Source: Christiangramia flava JLT2011
GTDB taxonomy: Bacteria > Bacteroidota > Bacteroidia > Flavobacteriales > Flavobacteriaceae
Assembly: GCF_001951155.1 (NCBI RefSeq)
Contig: NZ_CP016359.1
Location: 3,682,001 to 3,746,000 of the forward strand
DNA length: 64,000 nucleotides
Reading direction: 5' to 3'
Both the position numbers and the translations under genes were made by a program. Of the stretch, positions 1 to 8,714 are shown piece by piece. The notes beneath the pieces are model-generated. The model did no database searches and had not been told where the DNA came from. It worked only from the letters and a program-made list of their open reading frames with translations. How positions within the stretch are numbered: the stretch's first letter is position 1; each line of letters starts with the position of its first letter.

Positions 1-172
1 TCACAGCTTTTGACATTCGCCGTAGCAAGATGGGCTTGATAAATTGCCGGTAATCTTCTTCCAGTGCGGGAAGGATATTTTGAAAATAGCTTTTCACTTC
101 CGAAGAATGGAAAAGGTCTTCCTGGGGTGAGACGGAAGCCAACCCATTGATATAGATCGATTGCTTAGTCAT
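1..172 (-). CDS. Beta-ketoacyl synthase-like protein, 5' part only (aryl-polyene/flexirubin cluster)
   Basis: Only the first 57 codons lie in the window; the gene runs off the left edge. The N-terminus (MTKQSIYINGLASVSPQ) has the usual opening beta strand and Gly-rich turn of ketosynthase or chain-length-factor proteins. The ATG (170-172) overlaps the stop of the preceding ketosynthase by 8 bases, so it is the next gene in the same operon. Flexirubin loci usually carry several ketosynthase genes in series, and this is inferred to be another. The catalytic residues are outside the window, so whether it is an active synthase cannot be told. Confidence 0.6.
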   Translation of the reverse strand, partial: MTKQSIYINGLASVSPQEDLFHSSEVKSYFQNILPALEEDYRQFIKPILLRRMSKAV

Positions 173-1346
173 TGTCGCTCAGGATTAAAGAGGTACAATT
201 TCCTCCAAAACCGAAGGAGTTGGACAATACCCTGTTCACTTTAGCAGAGCTCAGGTCGGTGACCGGACTCAAACCCGTGTCCTTAATGGGTTTTTTAAAA
301 TTCAGGTTTGGAAACTGGAGTTGATGCTGAATTGCCAGTAAACTAAAAACAGCTTCCACTCCACCGGCTGCGCCAAGCGTATGCCCGGTAAAGCCTTTGG
401 TACTGCTGAAGGTTGGTACTTTTTCACCAAATACCCGCTTTAAAGCATGGCTTTCAGAAAGGTCATTATTGATGGTTCCCGTACCGTGTGCGTTGATATA
501 ATCGATTTCTGAAGCTGATACATTGGCCTTGTTTAATGCTTTTTGTATCGCCAGAAAAGCGCCTTCTCCATTTTCCGAAGAGGCAGTTTGGTGAAATGCA
601 TCGTTAGCATTTCCATAACCGGCTACCCTGCCGAGCACATTTTTGGTTTGACAAGCTTCATCTGCCTCCAGCATCAAAAATGCTGCAGCTTCCCCAAGGT
701 TCAGGCCATCACGGTCCTCATCAAAAGCCCTGTTTTTGGTTTCGGAAAGGATCTTGAGCGAATGGAAGCCATTCAGCGTAAAACGGGTTAGACAATCGGT
801 TCCGCCCACAATGACTCGTTTCAGTTTTCCACTTTCGATAAGCCTGGCACCCTGCATGATGGCATTAGCAGCCGATGAACACGCGGTGTTGATGGTAGTG
901 ACCATGGAATTTAAGCTGAAATATCCCGCGATCTGATCAGTCGTAAAACCAGGGTGCTGTGCTTTGATAAAGCGCCTGGTAGAAGATTCCGCAGCATACT
1001 CGTAATAGTACTTTTCAGTGGCATCAATCCCGCCCACACTTGTTCCGGAAATAAAACCGGTTCCTTCCGGAAATTTCTCCCAGCCAGAATGTTGCAGCAA
1101 CTGTCGCACCGCATGAATTCCCAGCAAGGCCGCCCTGGTACACGCATGAGGTTCAGAAATATGAAGAATTTCAGCCAGTTCCCGGTTGGTTAATTTGATC
1201 TCGGCAACGGGTAAATCTAAACTTGTTTCCAGAATTTCTGGGGTGGTAATCCCGTCTTTTTCAGATTTTAAAGCCTTTAGGTGCTCCGCGGTAGACGTTC
1301 CCAACGAAGAGATAATTCCCATTCCGGTTACGGCTACTCCTGGCAT
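165..1346 (-). CDS. Beta-ketoacyl-[ACP] synthase II-like (FabF/KS), polyene chain elongation
   Basis: This is a full-length 393-residue ketosynthase. It would condense malonyl-ACP with the growing aryl-polyene chain in the cytoplasm. The thiolase-fold catalytic triad is complete: Cys156 in NTACSSA, His287 in NAHGTGT and His322 in GHTLGAAGG. Its length fits FabF-type enzymes. It lies 3 bases after the ACP gene and overlaps the next ketosynthase by 8 bases. Tight packing and the neighbouring ammonia-lyase indicate specialised polyene synthesis rather than housekeeping fatty-acid synthesis. The family call is firm; the exact chain substrate is inferred. Confidence 0.9.
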   Translation of the reverse strand: MPGVAVTGMGIISSLGTSTAEHLKALKSEKDGITTPEILETSLDLPVAEIKLTNRELAEILHISEPHACTRAALLGIHAVRQLLQHSGWEKFPEGTGFISGTSVGGIDATEKYYYEYAAESSTRRFIKAQHPGFTTDQIAGYFSLNSMVTTINTACSSAANAIMQGARLIESGKLKRVIVGGTDCLTRFTLNGFHSLKILSETKNRAFDEDRDGLNLGEAAAFLMLEADEACQTKNVLGRVAGYGNANDAFHQTASSENGEGAFLAIQKALNKANVSASEIDYINAHGTGTINNDLSESHALKRVFGEKVPTFSSTKGFTGHTLGAAGGVEAVFSLLAIQHQLQFPNLNFKKPIKDTGLSPVTDLSSAKVNRVLSNSFGFGGNCTSLILSDND

Positions 1347-1349
1347 AAA

Positions 1350-1607
1350 TTATTTGGTGCGGTTTTTCTCGATAAATTCTGCCATCGTGTTCACCGAGGC
1401 GAATATTTCTTTTCCCTGTTGAGGGTCAGAAAGCTTGATTCCGTAGTCTTTTTCGAGCAATACGATTAGTTCCAGTGCATCGATGCTATCCAAACCAAGG
1501 CCATCACCAAAAAGCGGTTCATCATTTTCAATATCTGACGGCTGCAGGTCTTCAAGGTTGAGCTGCTCGATAATATTTTCCTTCAATTCTTTGTGTAGGT
1601 CACTCAT
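1350..1607 (-). CDS. Acyl carrier protein
   Basis: This is an 85-residue, acidic, helical acyl carrier protein. The phosphopantetheine site is Ser41 in the motif GLGLDSIDALEL. It would carry the aryl-polyene intermediates between the ketosynthases, reductase and dehydratase encoded around it. Its start overlaps the end of the upstream ketosynthase-like gene by 8 bases. The surrounding pigment genes suggest a dedicated ACP rather than the housekeeping AcpP. Confidence 0.93.
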   Translation of the reverse strand: MSDLHKELKENIIEQLNLEDLQPSDIENDEPLFGDGLGLDSIDALELIVLLEKDYGIKLSDPQQGKEIFASVNTMAEFIEKNRTK

Positions 1608-2199
1608 TTAGACGGTATAATTTCTGAAGATTTTCGGCATGAAACGGCCATTTCCCTTCCGTTCCAATCAGACACAAAAATACATCATATTCATCATTGT
1701 GCAAGTCTACCCAGCCACAAACGGCATTTGCGCAATCTGGTTGGGCCAAGGCAGCGCTTAATTGATTTTCAAACAACTCAGCGTCAAAGTTTTCCATCAC
1801 CAGGAATAAGTTTTCTGAAAGTAAGCGGTGTTTGATACTGATCTCTCCCAACATGATATTCGGAAGCGTATAAACAAAAACGGATGGCGAGGGAAAGCTA
1901 TTCATCGAAGCCGAAAAAGCTTCATCAGTTTCGAGACTGGATTCCGAATTTCCGAAGATCAACGCAGTATCTTCATCAGGCTTCGCATGGCTAAAAAGCA
2001 CTTCAGTGGCCAGAATCGCCAGTTTTGACAGTGAATCCATTTTGAAGAATTTCGGATAATCCATAGCCAGTTCCCGGTAAGCGTTCTTCAGAAAATCCTG
2101 CAGAACCGGTTGCTCATCTTCCCATACCAGTTTTTCATTTTCCCAAATTTTGCCCGAGCGAATATGAACTGTTTTTTGTATGAAATAGGATTTGTTCAT
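1600..2199 (-). CDS. Short ketosynthase-like protein without a catalytic cysteine
   Basis: A 199-residue protein encoded between a ketosynthase and an ACP. The middle (MDSLSKLAILATEVLF, then ALIFGNSESSLETD) reads like the N-terminal half of a ketosynthase fold: a helix with the family's spacing, followed by a strand with a GNS-type turn. The C-terminal half that would carry the second active-site His is missing, and no TACSS-type nucleophile is seen. It is about half the usual length with an intact frame, so it seems to be a real short protein rather than a broken gene. It overlaps both neighbours (8 and 4 bases). A structural or chain-length partner role is conjecture. Confidence 0.7.
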   Translation of the reverse strand: MNKSYFIQKTVHIRSGKIWENEKLVWEDEQPVLQDFLKNAYRELAMDYPKFFKMDSLSKLAILATEVLFSHAKPDEDTALIFGNSESSLETDEAFSASMNSFPSPSVFVYTLPNIMLGEISIKHRLLSENLFLVMENFDAELFENQLSAALAQPDCANAVCGWVDLHNDEYDVFLCLIGTEGKWPFHAENLQKLYRLNE

Positions 2200-3323
2200 G
2201 ATTTTTTCAGCATTAATGCCAGGTTGCAGCCACCAAAACCCGAAGCTGTTTTTAGCGCCAGTTTGAGATCAGCCTGCTGGTAATTCCTGATCACATTCAG
2301 CTCCACGGAAGTTCCTTTTTCGGAAAAATTCAAGCTTTCATACAATTCTGAATGAACCAAGGAATGCCTGGTGAGAATACTTTCCACCAAAGCCGAATTT
2401 CCCAGGCTATGACCATAATAAGCTTTAAAACTGTTTACGGGCACTCGCTGCAACTCACTTCTTCCAAAAGCAATTGCTTCCATCTCGTCATTGTACGCCG
2501 TGGCCGTGCCATGCGCAGAAATATAATCGATTTCCTGGCGATTGATACTGGTAATTTTCAGCAGCTTTTCGATGGCCCGGTGCAGGCCTTCTCCATCGCG
2601 GCTGGGCCCGGAAATATGGTTGGCATCGTTAGCCGTCACAGTACCCAAAAGTTCTACGGAATTTTCTCTTTTTTCCGAAGACAACAGTACGGCAGAGGTT
2701 CCTTCTCCCAGGCTCACTCCCTGGCGATCTGCAGAAAAAGGACGGCATGGCTGCGGACTAATAGCCTGGAAAGACTGAAAGCCAGAAAGTACAAAATCGG
2801 AAACCAGGTCTCCGGAAGCAACGATCACATTCTTAAATTTTCCGCTTTTCAAGAGATCATCTCCAACTTTTAAGGCCAGCGCGCCGGAAATACAGGCATT
2901 TGAAACGACCACAGGTGGTTTTTGAAAGCCAAAATATTCCGCAATGACCGAGGCCAATTTCCATAGTTTCAGTCTGCTCTGATCGAAATCATTCTTTTCC
3001 AGCAGGTCAATATTCCCTTTCGTCGTCGCGATGACCAATCCGGTTTCGCACCGATCCTTTAATTCAGCCTGTTCCAAAACATCGGAAATTGCCAGCATCA
3101 TCAGTTTCTCCAGTCGGGTATACTTCTGGGGATCCTTTAATTTACTGAAGTGTTCCTCACATTCCGGTGGATTGATCATTCCGGCAAAAAATCCTTTCGG
3201 AAAGAATCGATCCTGTATATGTTTTTGTAATCCAGATTCGCCGCGCCTCAATTTCTGTAAATTCGCACTGGTTCCATAACCAAGCGGACTCATAATCGAA
3301 TCGTATACTAAATAACTACTCAT
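2196..3323 (-). CDS. Beta-ketoacyl synthase (second KS of the cluster)
   Basis: A 375-residue ketosynthase with the triad Cys144 (SNACISGA), His271 (SAHGTATAYND) and His305 (YGHSLGNS). All three residues are present, so it should be catalytically competent. It is more divergent from FabF than the 393-residue paralogue at 165-1346: SNACIS replaces the usual TACSS. Two dissimilar ketosynthases, which may pair, are typical of aryl-polyene and flexirubin loci. It overlaps the thioesterase-like gene upstream by 8 bases and the short KS-like gene downstream by 4, which suggests translational coupling. Confidence 0.88.
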   Translation of the reverse strand: MSSYLVYDSIMSPLGYGTSANLQKLRRGESGLQKHIQDRFFPKGFFAGMINPPECEEHFSKLKDPQKYTRLEKLMMLAISDVLEQAELKDRCETGLVIATTKGNIDLLEKNDFDQSRLKLWKLASVIAEYFGFQKPPVVVSNACISGALALKVGDDLLKSGKFKNVIVASGDLVSDFVLSGFQSFQAISPQPCRPFSADRQGVSLGEGTSAVLLSSEKRENSVELLGTVTANDANHISGPSRDGEGLHRAIEKLLKITSINRQEIDYISAHGTATAYNDEMEAIAFGRSELQRVPVNSFKAYYGHSLGNSALVESILTRHSLVHSELYESLNFSEKGTSVELNVIRNYQQADLKLALKTASGFGGCNLALMLKKS

Positions 3324-3738
3324 CCCGCAAACCCATCTTTTCCTTCCATTCTGAATAAAATGGCGGGTTCACGAGAATCAGGTTGGAATCCATATCTGTA
3401 AAAACCTGCACGGTTTTGCCGGTGCAAACCAGTTTTTCAGCCAGGTATATCTCATAGCGAAAGATCATTTTAGCCGCACGAGTATTCTCAAAAATAGCTT
3501 TTACCACACATTCGTCACCATATTTCAGCGGGAGTTTATGTTCGCAGGAAGATTGTACCACCGGCGTGGCATATCCATTTATTTTCACGTGTTCGTAGGA
3601 AATTCCGTGTTCCAGACCGAAACTTTCACGAGCTTCTTCAAAATATTTGAGATAATTCCCATGCCAAACGATCTGCAAAGGGTCGCATTCATGAAAACGA
3701 ACCCTGATCGTTTTTTCAATGCTTAATTCCTGGCTCAT
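3316..3738 (-). CDS. Acyl-CoA/ACP thioesterase, 4-hydroxybenzoyl-CoA thioesterase (YbgC-like) hotdog family
   Basis: This 140-residue single-hotdog protein has the family signature HECDPLQIVWHGNYLKYFEEA near the N-terminus. Asp19 matches the catalytic aspartate of 4HBT/YbgC enzymes. It would hydrolyse an acyl thioester, perhaps releasing the polyene acid from its carrier or clearing mis-primed ACP. It overlaps the dehydratase-like gene by 4 bases and the ketosynthase by 8. The family is well supported; the substrate is inferred from context. Confidence 0.85.
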   Translation of the reverse strand: MSQELSIEKTIRVRFHECDPLQIVWHGNYLKYFEEARESFGLEHGISYEHVKINGYATPVVQSSCEHKLPLKYGDECVVKAIFENTRAAKMIFRYEIYLAEKLVCTGKTVQVFTDMDSNLILVNPPFYSEWKEKMGLRDE

Positions 3739-4184
3739 TCCACCGTCACGGTTTTCATTTCAGAGGTCGCGATGACCTGCCCCATCTCGTTTTCCACTCT
3801 CGCAGAAACTGAGGTCACGTTCATGATCTCATGCAGGATCTCTACGTAGGTCTTCAATTTTTCTCCGCTCTGCGGAAGGGAATGTATCTCAACCGTTTTA
3901 ATAATCCCGATAAAGCCCGTTTTCGGCTTGGTTTGCCCGCTCAGGGATCCCTGGTAGCCGCGATGAAGGGACATGCTCTGGGCCATGTGTTCAATGAGTC
4001 CGCTTTCTGAAAGGGAACCGTTCTCGAGCAGTACATTTTCAGAAGGTACTGTAAAACCGGTCACGCCTGTAAGCGCGGTGTATTCATAAAGCGTGTCCAC
4101 GAAAACGAAAGGTGTTTTCTGCGGAATTAACCGTGTAATAGTTTCAGGATCGGTGATGGGATGATGCAATAAGTTTTCTGCCAT
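3735..4184 (-). CDS. FabZ-like 3-hydroxyacyl-ACP dehydratase, with Gln in place of the active-site His
   Basis: A 149-residue hotdog protein. The segment LIPQKTPFVFVD (residues 19-30) aligns with the FabZ motif PHRxPFLxVD, but Gln22 stands where FabZ has its catalytic His. The second signature, GLIEHMAQS, keeps the acidic residue (Glu65). It sits between the acyltransferase and the thioesterase-like gene, where aryl-polyene clusters have a dehydratase. It may dehydrate 3-hydroxyacyl-ACP by an altered mechanism, or be a non-catalytic partner of another dehydratase outside the window. Confidence 0.75.
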   Translation of the reverse strand: MAENLLHHPITDPETITRLIPQKTPFVFVDTLYEYTALTGVTGFTVPSENVLLENGSLSESGLIEHMAQSMSLHRGYQGSLSGQTKPKTGFIGIIKTVEIHSLPQSGEKLKTYVEILHEIMNVTSVSARVENEMGQVIATSEMKTVTVE

Positions 4185-4186
4185 AA

Positions 4187-5065
4187 TTAGCTGAAGTCGT
4201 TCCAGTAATCGTAATAATTATACCACTGATGCGGGTATTTCTTAACCATTTTTTCAAGATCTTCAAGATAAGACTTTAAAATTTCCCGTGCCGTAAATTT
4301 TTCAGGTTTATAGGGCCTGGCATAAAAATGATAATGGAAATTCTTTTCGCGCATGAGGTGCACAAATAGTACGGGAATTTGATTTCGGGCAGCGAGTTTA
4401 AAAGGCCCCTGCGGAAATTGTACATTTTCGCCCAAAAAATCGTCTTCAAAAGTTTTGGAACGATCTAAAAATCGATCGGCTGCAAAAACCAGCAATTCGT
4501 TGTTCGCCAGGGCTTCCTTCATATAAAAAACATGGCTCAGGTCATCCTTCAGCACTATGATCTTCACTTCGGAGCGCCCCGTAACCGATTCCAGGTAATT
4601 CTTAATCTTTCGATGTTCAAAATCTGTGATCACCAGATTGACCACGGCATCTGAGTGCCTTTCTTCAAAAAAATGCTTAGCAAGATTGAAATTTCCGATA
4701 TGAGCGGTGAGCAGTATGCCTCCTCTGCCCTTCTTCAGCAAGGCTTCAATATTTTCCACGCCATCAAACTCGAAAGTGTAACGATCTTTCAACCCGGAAG
4801 TGATGGCTACCCGATCTAATTGGATTCTTCCGAAGGTGAAATAACTGTGATAGACCTTGAAAGCGGAGTGAAACCGACCGTAATTCAGTCTTTTTCTGAA
4901 AAGATAATAGGTGCTTTTCGTGGAATGGAAAGAAAAAACGATGAAGTAGGCAGCGACGAACAGCAATACGAAATAGGCAGAATAGAGCCCAAAATTCCTG
5001 ATGATCCAAACATAAATTTTGAACCCGATAAGTGTTCCCCTGGATTTACCTTTCCAATTTGCCAT
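4187..5065 (-). CDS. Lysophospholipid/lipid A-type acyltransferase (LpxL/HtrB family)
   Basis: This 292-residue protein has one N-terminal membrane segment (about residues 25-45, FGLYSAYFVLLFVAAYFIVF) followed by an acyltransferase domain. The catalytic His122 lies in LLTAHIGNFNLAK, matching the HxGN block of LpxL-like enzymes, but the acidic residue of the classic HX4D/E motif is Asn. It probably acts at the inner membrane. In flexirubin and aryl-polyene loci such enzymes are thought to attach the polyene acyl chain to its lipid partner. The stop of the reductase gene and this ATG share a base (TAATG). Confidence 0.82.
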   Translation of the reverse strand: MANWKGKSRGTLIGFKIYVWIIRNFGLYSAYFVLLFVAAYFIVFSFHSTKSTYYLFRKRLNYGRFHSAFKVYHSYFTFGRIQLDRVAITSGLKDRYTFEFDGVENIEALLKKGRGGILLTAHIGNFNLAKHFFEERHSDAVVNLVITDFEHRKIKNYLESVTGRSEVKIIVLKDDLSHVFYMKEALANNELLVFAADRFLDRSKTFEDDFLGENVQFPQGPFKLAARNQIPVLFVHLMREKNFHYHFYARPYKPEKFTAREILKSYLEDLEKMVKKYPHQWYNYYDYWNDFS

Positions 5066-5796
5066 TAAGAGTAGAGTCCGCCATTTATATTGATGACTTC
5101 GCCAGTAATGTAAGAAGATTTGTCTGATGCCAGGAAACTCACCAGGTTTGCTACCTCTTCGGCTTCACCAAAACGGTTAAGCGGGATCAGCTTTTTCAGT
5201 TCGCTTTCATCGAATTCCGCAGTCATATCTGAATGAATGAATCCCGGGGCTACCGCGTTTACCGTCACTTTTCGTTTACCAATCTCCTGGGCCAGCGCTT
5301 TGGTTGCGGCAATGACCGCTCCTTTGGCAGCCGAATAATTTACCTGTCCAGGATTGCCTTTTAAACCAGAAAGCGAAACCATGTTAATAATACGGCCGTA
5401 GCGTTTTTGCAACATTTCCTTCAGTACACTTTGAGTCACCTGGTAAAACCCGTCCAGGCTGGTCTTGATCACCTGGTCCCATGCCTTCTGGTTGGTCCAG
5501 ATAAACAGGCCGTCCTTGGTCATTCCGGCATTATTGACCAAAACCTCGATCACGGCATCGGGATTCTTTTTTTTCCATTCTTCCATGGTTGCTCCTACAG
5601 CATCGGGATCAGAAACGTCAAATTTCAGCAGTTCACAACGGAGTCCGCTGGCTTCGATCTCCTTCTGTACTTCACCAGCCGCTGAATCGTTCGAATGATA
5701 GTTCAGCAGAATATGATACTGATTTTCTCGGGCAAGTTGCAGGCATATCGCCCGGCCTAATCCCCTGGAACCGCCTGTGACCAATGCAAATTTCAT
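5065..5796 (-). CDS. fabG: 3-oxoacyl-[ACP] reductase (FabG-like SDR)
   Basis: This 243-residue short-chain dehydrogenase reduces the 3-keto group after each condensation, using NADPH. It has the nucleotide-binding turn TGGSRGLGRA (residues 8-17), NNAG at 88-91, and the catalytic Ser141, Tyr154 and Lys158 in YSAAKGA. The C-terminal INGG motif is typical of FabG. It overlaps the ammonia-lyase gene by 4 bases and the acyltransferase gene by 1. Its place in the pigment operon points to a pathway-specific enzyme. Confidence 0.9.
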   Translation of the reverse strand: MKFALVTGGSRGLGRAICLQLARENQYHILLNYHSNDSAAGEVQKEIEASGLRCELLKFDVSDPDAVGATMEEWKKKNPDAVIEVLVNNAGMTKDGLFIWTNQKAWDQVIKTSLDGFYQVTQSVLKEMLQKRYGRIINMVSLSGLKGNPGQVNYSAAKGAVIAATKALAQEIGKRKVTVNAVAPGFIHSDMTAEFDESELKKLIPLNRFGEAEEVANLVSFLASDKSSYITGEVININGGLYS

Positions 5797-7328
5797 GAGT
5801 ACGCGTCGTGTTTTTTCAAATATTCGGTGATAGCCTGTAATTCTTTATAAATTGGCTGATCTTCTTTTAATGCCGGTAGCAACTTCTTCAGAATCTCAAA
5901 TTTCCGAAGACTTGGGGACGACAACTTTTCATTCACTTTTAAATAATACAAAGCTTGAACGATAGTAGCAATTTCTACTGAAAGCACTTCGAAAGCATTG
6001 TCGATGACCTTCCTGGTAAGCAAGGCCGAATTGGCGCCCATGCTCACGATATCCTGATTATCGTTATTATTTGGAATACTGTGCACATACATCGAGTTCG
6101 ACAGCATCTGGTTTTCAGCAGTTGTGGAAACCGCCGCAAACTGCGCCCCCTGCATTCCAAAATTGAGTCCCAGCCTGGAAAGGTTCACAAATGCCGGCAG
6201 AATATTATTTAAATTGGGATTGAGCAGGTAATTGAGCTGCCGTTCAGCCAGCATGCTCATTTTCGCAACCACCAGACGTAATTTGTCATTTTCAAGGGAA
6301 ATATAATCTCCATGAAAATTCCCACCGTGAAAAACCTGTTCTTTTGCGGCATCGATGATCGGGTTGTCGTTGGCCGAATTCACTTCCTCTAAATGAATTC
6401 GCAAGGCCTGTTCAATGGTATCATAAACCGGCCCCAATACCTGCGGAACGCAGCGTAAACTGTAATATTCCTGAACTTTTTCTGAAAACTGGTCGGTTTT
6501 CTTCGCTTTTTCCTCGTAGAGATGTTCATGCCTTTTCCGAGTAAGATGAGAATCAGCCAGATGCTCACGCATCATACGGGCGATTTTCTGTTGGCCGCGG
6601 TGCTTTTTGGCCGAATTCAGCTCTTCGGAAAAATGATCATCATACGCCTCTACGATCTCGTTGATCGCCGAAGAACAAAAAACTGACCATTCCATTAGTC
6701 TTTTCGCGTAGATCAGGTTCACCAAACCGATCCCGGTCATTGCCGAAGTTCCATTCAGCAGCGCAAGACCTTCGCGAATATGAATCGAAATGGGGTTGAT
6801 TCCCAAATTTTTAAAAACGGTGCACGTTTCCTGTCGAGTTCCATCGTAAAAAACTTCTCCTTCTCCAATCAGTACCAGCGCCAAATGCGCCAGTTGCACC
6901 AGGTCCCCGGAGGCACCTACCCCGCCATGCTCAAAGATGAGCGGGACCACATTCTTGTTCAGCAGCTGTTGCATGGTCTCGATCACCTCGCGGTGAATCC
7001 CTGATTTACCAAGGGCCAGCGTATTCATCCTGGCCAGCATCAACGCACGAACATTTTCTGCACTTAGCGGTTTTCCGGCACCTGCAGCGTGGCTGCGAAT
7101 CAAATTATACTGTAAATTCTCGCAATCTTCATCCGGAATACGATATTGCGCCATCGGGCCAAAACCCGTATTCACCCCGTAAATGATCTTATCTTTGGAA
7201 AAGTCCTGAAGAAATTCAAAACTTTTGTCGACTCTCTGAAGAATTTCTTCCTCAATTTCTACCGATTTATTTTCAAAAAGAACCTGATAAAAATCCTGAA
7301 ATTCTAACTCCTTTTTTATCTTCAGCAT
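5793..7328 (-). CDS. tal: Tyrosine ammonia-lyase (HAL/PAL/TAL family), flexirubin starter enzyme
   Basis: The 511-residue protein would convert L-tyrosine to 4-coumarate, the aryl starter of flexirubin. Ala139-Ser140-Gly141 in GGVGASGDLVQLAHL would form the MIO prosthetic group; Tyr50 in IYGVNTGFGPMAQ is the catalytic tyrosine, and NSANDNPI is also conserved. From memory, the N-terminal third closely resembles the Flavobacterium johnsoniae tyrosine ammonia-lyase, which favours TAL over HutH; there are no hut neighbours either. An in-frame extension to 7526 is possible, but it would overlap the divergent gene at 7413. The ATG at 7328 gives the normal family length. It is the first gene of the pigment operon. 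Confidence 0.9.
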   Translation of the reverse strand: MLKIKKELEFQDFYQVLFENKSVEIEEEILQRVDKSFEFLQDFSKDKIIYGVNTGFGPMAQYRIPDEDCENLQYNLIRSHAAGAGKPLSAENVRALMLARMNTLALGKSGIHREVIETMQQLLNKNVVPLIFEHGGVGASGDLVQLAHLALVLIGEGEVFYDGTRQETCTVFKNLGINPISIHIREGLALLNGTSAMTGIGLVNLIYAKRLMEWSVFCSSAINEIVEAYDDHFSEELNSAKKHRGQQKIARMMREHLADSHLTRKRHEHLYEEKAKKTDQFSEKVQEYYSLRCVPQVLGPVYDTIEQALRIHLEEVNSANDNPIIDAAKEQVFHGGNFHGDYISLENDKLRLVVAKMSMLAERQLNYLLNPNLNNILPAFVNLSRLGLNFGMQGAQFAAVSTTAENQMLSNSMYVHSIPNNNDNQDIVSMGANSALLTRKVIDNAFEVLSVEIATIVQALYYLKVNEKLSSPSLRKFEILKKLLPALKEDQPIYKELQAITEYLKKHDAYS

Positions 7329-7378
7329 AAATCCTGACAATGCGATTTTAGAAACCTGCTTTCTGTTAAAGCTTTTAA

Positions 7379-7386
7379 CAAATGTA
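7379..7386 (-). promoter_or_regulatory. Possible -7 box of the pigment operon
   Basis: In the 84-base gap between the ammonia-lyase and the halogenase-like gene, the minus strand reads TACATTTG, a match to the Bacteroidota -7 consensus TAnnTTTG, about 50 bases before the lyase ATG. No convincing TTTG -33 element is seen 19-20 bases upstream, so this is only a candidate. Confidence 0.4.
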
Positions 7387-7412
7387 CTATATTTACGCTG
7401 AATTGAAATTGA

Positions 7413-8633
7413 ATGAATAAGGAAATTACCGACATTCTCATTATCGGCGCCGGGCCTTCGGGAACTATTGCGGCGGGATATCTGGAGAAAAAAGAAGTAT
7501 CGGTTCTGGTGGTGGAAAAAGAGCAATTCCCGCGATTTACCATTGGCGAAAGTCTCATTCCCAGGGTAATGGACAACCTGGCGGAAGCCGGCTTACTGGA
7601 TACCGTAAAAAAGCAACAATATCAGAAAAAATTCGGTGCGCGATTTATTCGCGGTTCCGAAGAAGCCTGGTTCGATTTTAGTAAAAAATACGGAAAGGGC
7701 TGGGACTGGACCTGGCAGGTACCGCGAGATCATTTTGATCACACCCTGGCGTTAGCAATCGAAGAACGTGAAGTCCCGATCTGGTATCAGGCGGAAGTTC
7801 TGCAAGTTCATAGAACTGAAGAGGGCTGGGAAGTTCTCATCCATCATAACGGAATTCAAAAAACTGTTTTTTGCCGGTTCATTATCGATGCCAGCGGAAA
7901 TGGCCGGGTCCTGGCCAGGCAGTTGGAACTGGAAGCCCCGGCAAAGATCGAGGACCACTCTTCTGTTTTTACTCAAATTTCAGAAGTTTCAAGGCCCGCG
8001 GGTCCTGAAGGAGAACAGATCAGCTTTGAGATCCTTAACCAACGAACCTGGTTCTGGTATATACCTTTTTCAAACGGGAATTCCAGTTTGGGTTTCGTGG
8101 CTCCAAACCAATGGTTTGAGCAGTTTAGTAAAAATACTTCGGAAGCTTTCCAGGAAATGCTAGAACAAACTGCGTACTATAAAGGCAGATTTGACCAGGA
8201 CCCAATTATATTTGAACCTATCAAGATCCAGAATATCTCGAAAAACGTGAGCAGCCTTTGTGGAAAAGGTTTTGCACTCACCGGCAATAGCGCCGAATTC
8301 CTGGACCCGGTTTTTTCCTCGGGTGTGGCATTTGCTACGGAATCTGGCTTACTGGCGGCCAAACTGGCCTTTCGGGAACTTCAGGGTGAGGTCGTGAACT
8401 GGGAAACCGAATATTCGGAATACATCAGAAGCGGCGTGAAGGTTTTTTCAACCTATGTGAAAGCCTGGTATGATGGGCGATTGCAACGAATCTTCTTTTC
8501 GAAATATCAAAATGAGCAGATCAAAGAACAGATCTGCGCGGTTCTGGCAGGATACGTTTGGGACAAATCCAATCCATTCGTCCGGAACCACGAAAGATTG
8601 GTCAATAATGTGGCACTTTTAGCCGAATCGTAA
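7413..8633 (+). CDS. Flavin-dependent halogenase-like FAD oxidoreductase
   Basis: This 406-residue protein has the FAD-binding motif IGAGPSG (residues 11-17) and the phrase FPRFTIGESLIP typical of flavin-dependent halogenases. It has a Lys in KKFGARF (Lys73) where these enzymes keep the lysine that handles hypohalous acid, and WTWQVP (residues 99-104), matching the halogenase WxWxIP motif. Some flexirubins are chlorinated, so a role in ring halogenation fits. The gene is divergent from the pigment operon with an 84-base shared upstream region. Related oxidoreductases of the same fold do not halogenate, so the reaction is inferred. Confidence 0.78.
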   Translation: MNKEITDILIIGAGPSGTIAAGYLEKKEVSVLVVEKEQFPRFTIGESLIPRVMDNLAEAGLLDTVKKQQYQKKFGARFIRGSEEAWFDFSKKYGKGWDWTWQVPRDHFDHTLALAIEEREVPIWYQAEVLQVHRTEEGWEVLIHHNGIQKTVFCRFIIDASGNGRVLARQLELEAPAKIEDHSSVFTQISEVSRPAGPEGEQISFEILNQRTWFWYIPFSNGNSSLGFVAPNQWFEQFSKNTSEAFQEMLEQTAYYKGRFDQDPIIFEPIKIQNISKNVSSLCGKGFALTGNSAEFLDPVFSSGVAFATESGLLAAKLAFRELQGEVVNWETEYSEYIRSGVKVFSTYVKAWYDGRLQRIFFSKYQNEQIKEQICAVLAGYVWDKSNPFVRNHERLVNNVALLAES

Positions 8634-8714
8634 ATTTTTCTGAAAAAATTTCAATTTCTAAAAAACTGCCAGTAAGTGATTTAATGAAATACTTTCTGAA
8701 AATAGGAAAAAAGG

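Noticed and set aside
7329..7526. N-terminal extension of the ammonia-lyase gene
   Set aside because: It would overlap the divergent halogenase-like gene and add residues not found in the family; ATG 7328 gives normal length.
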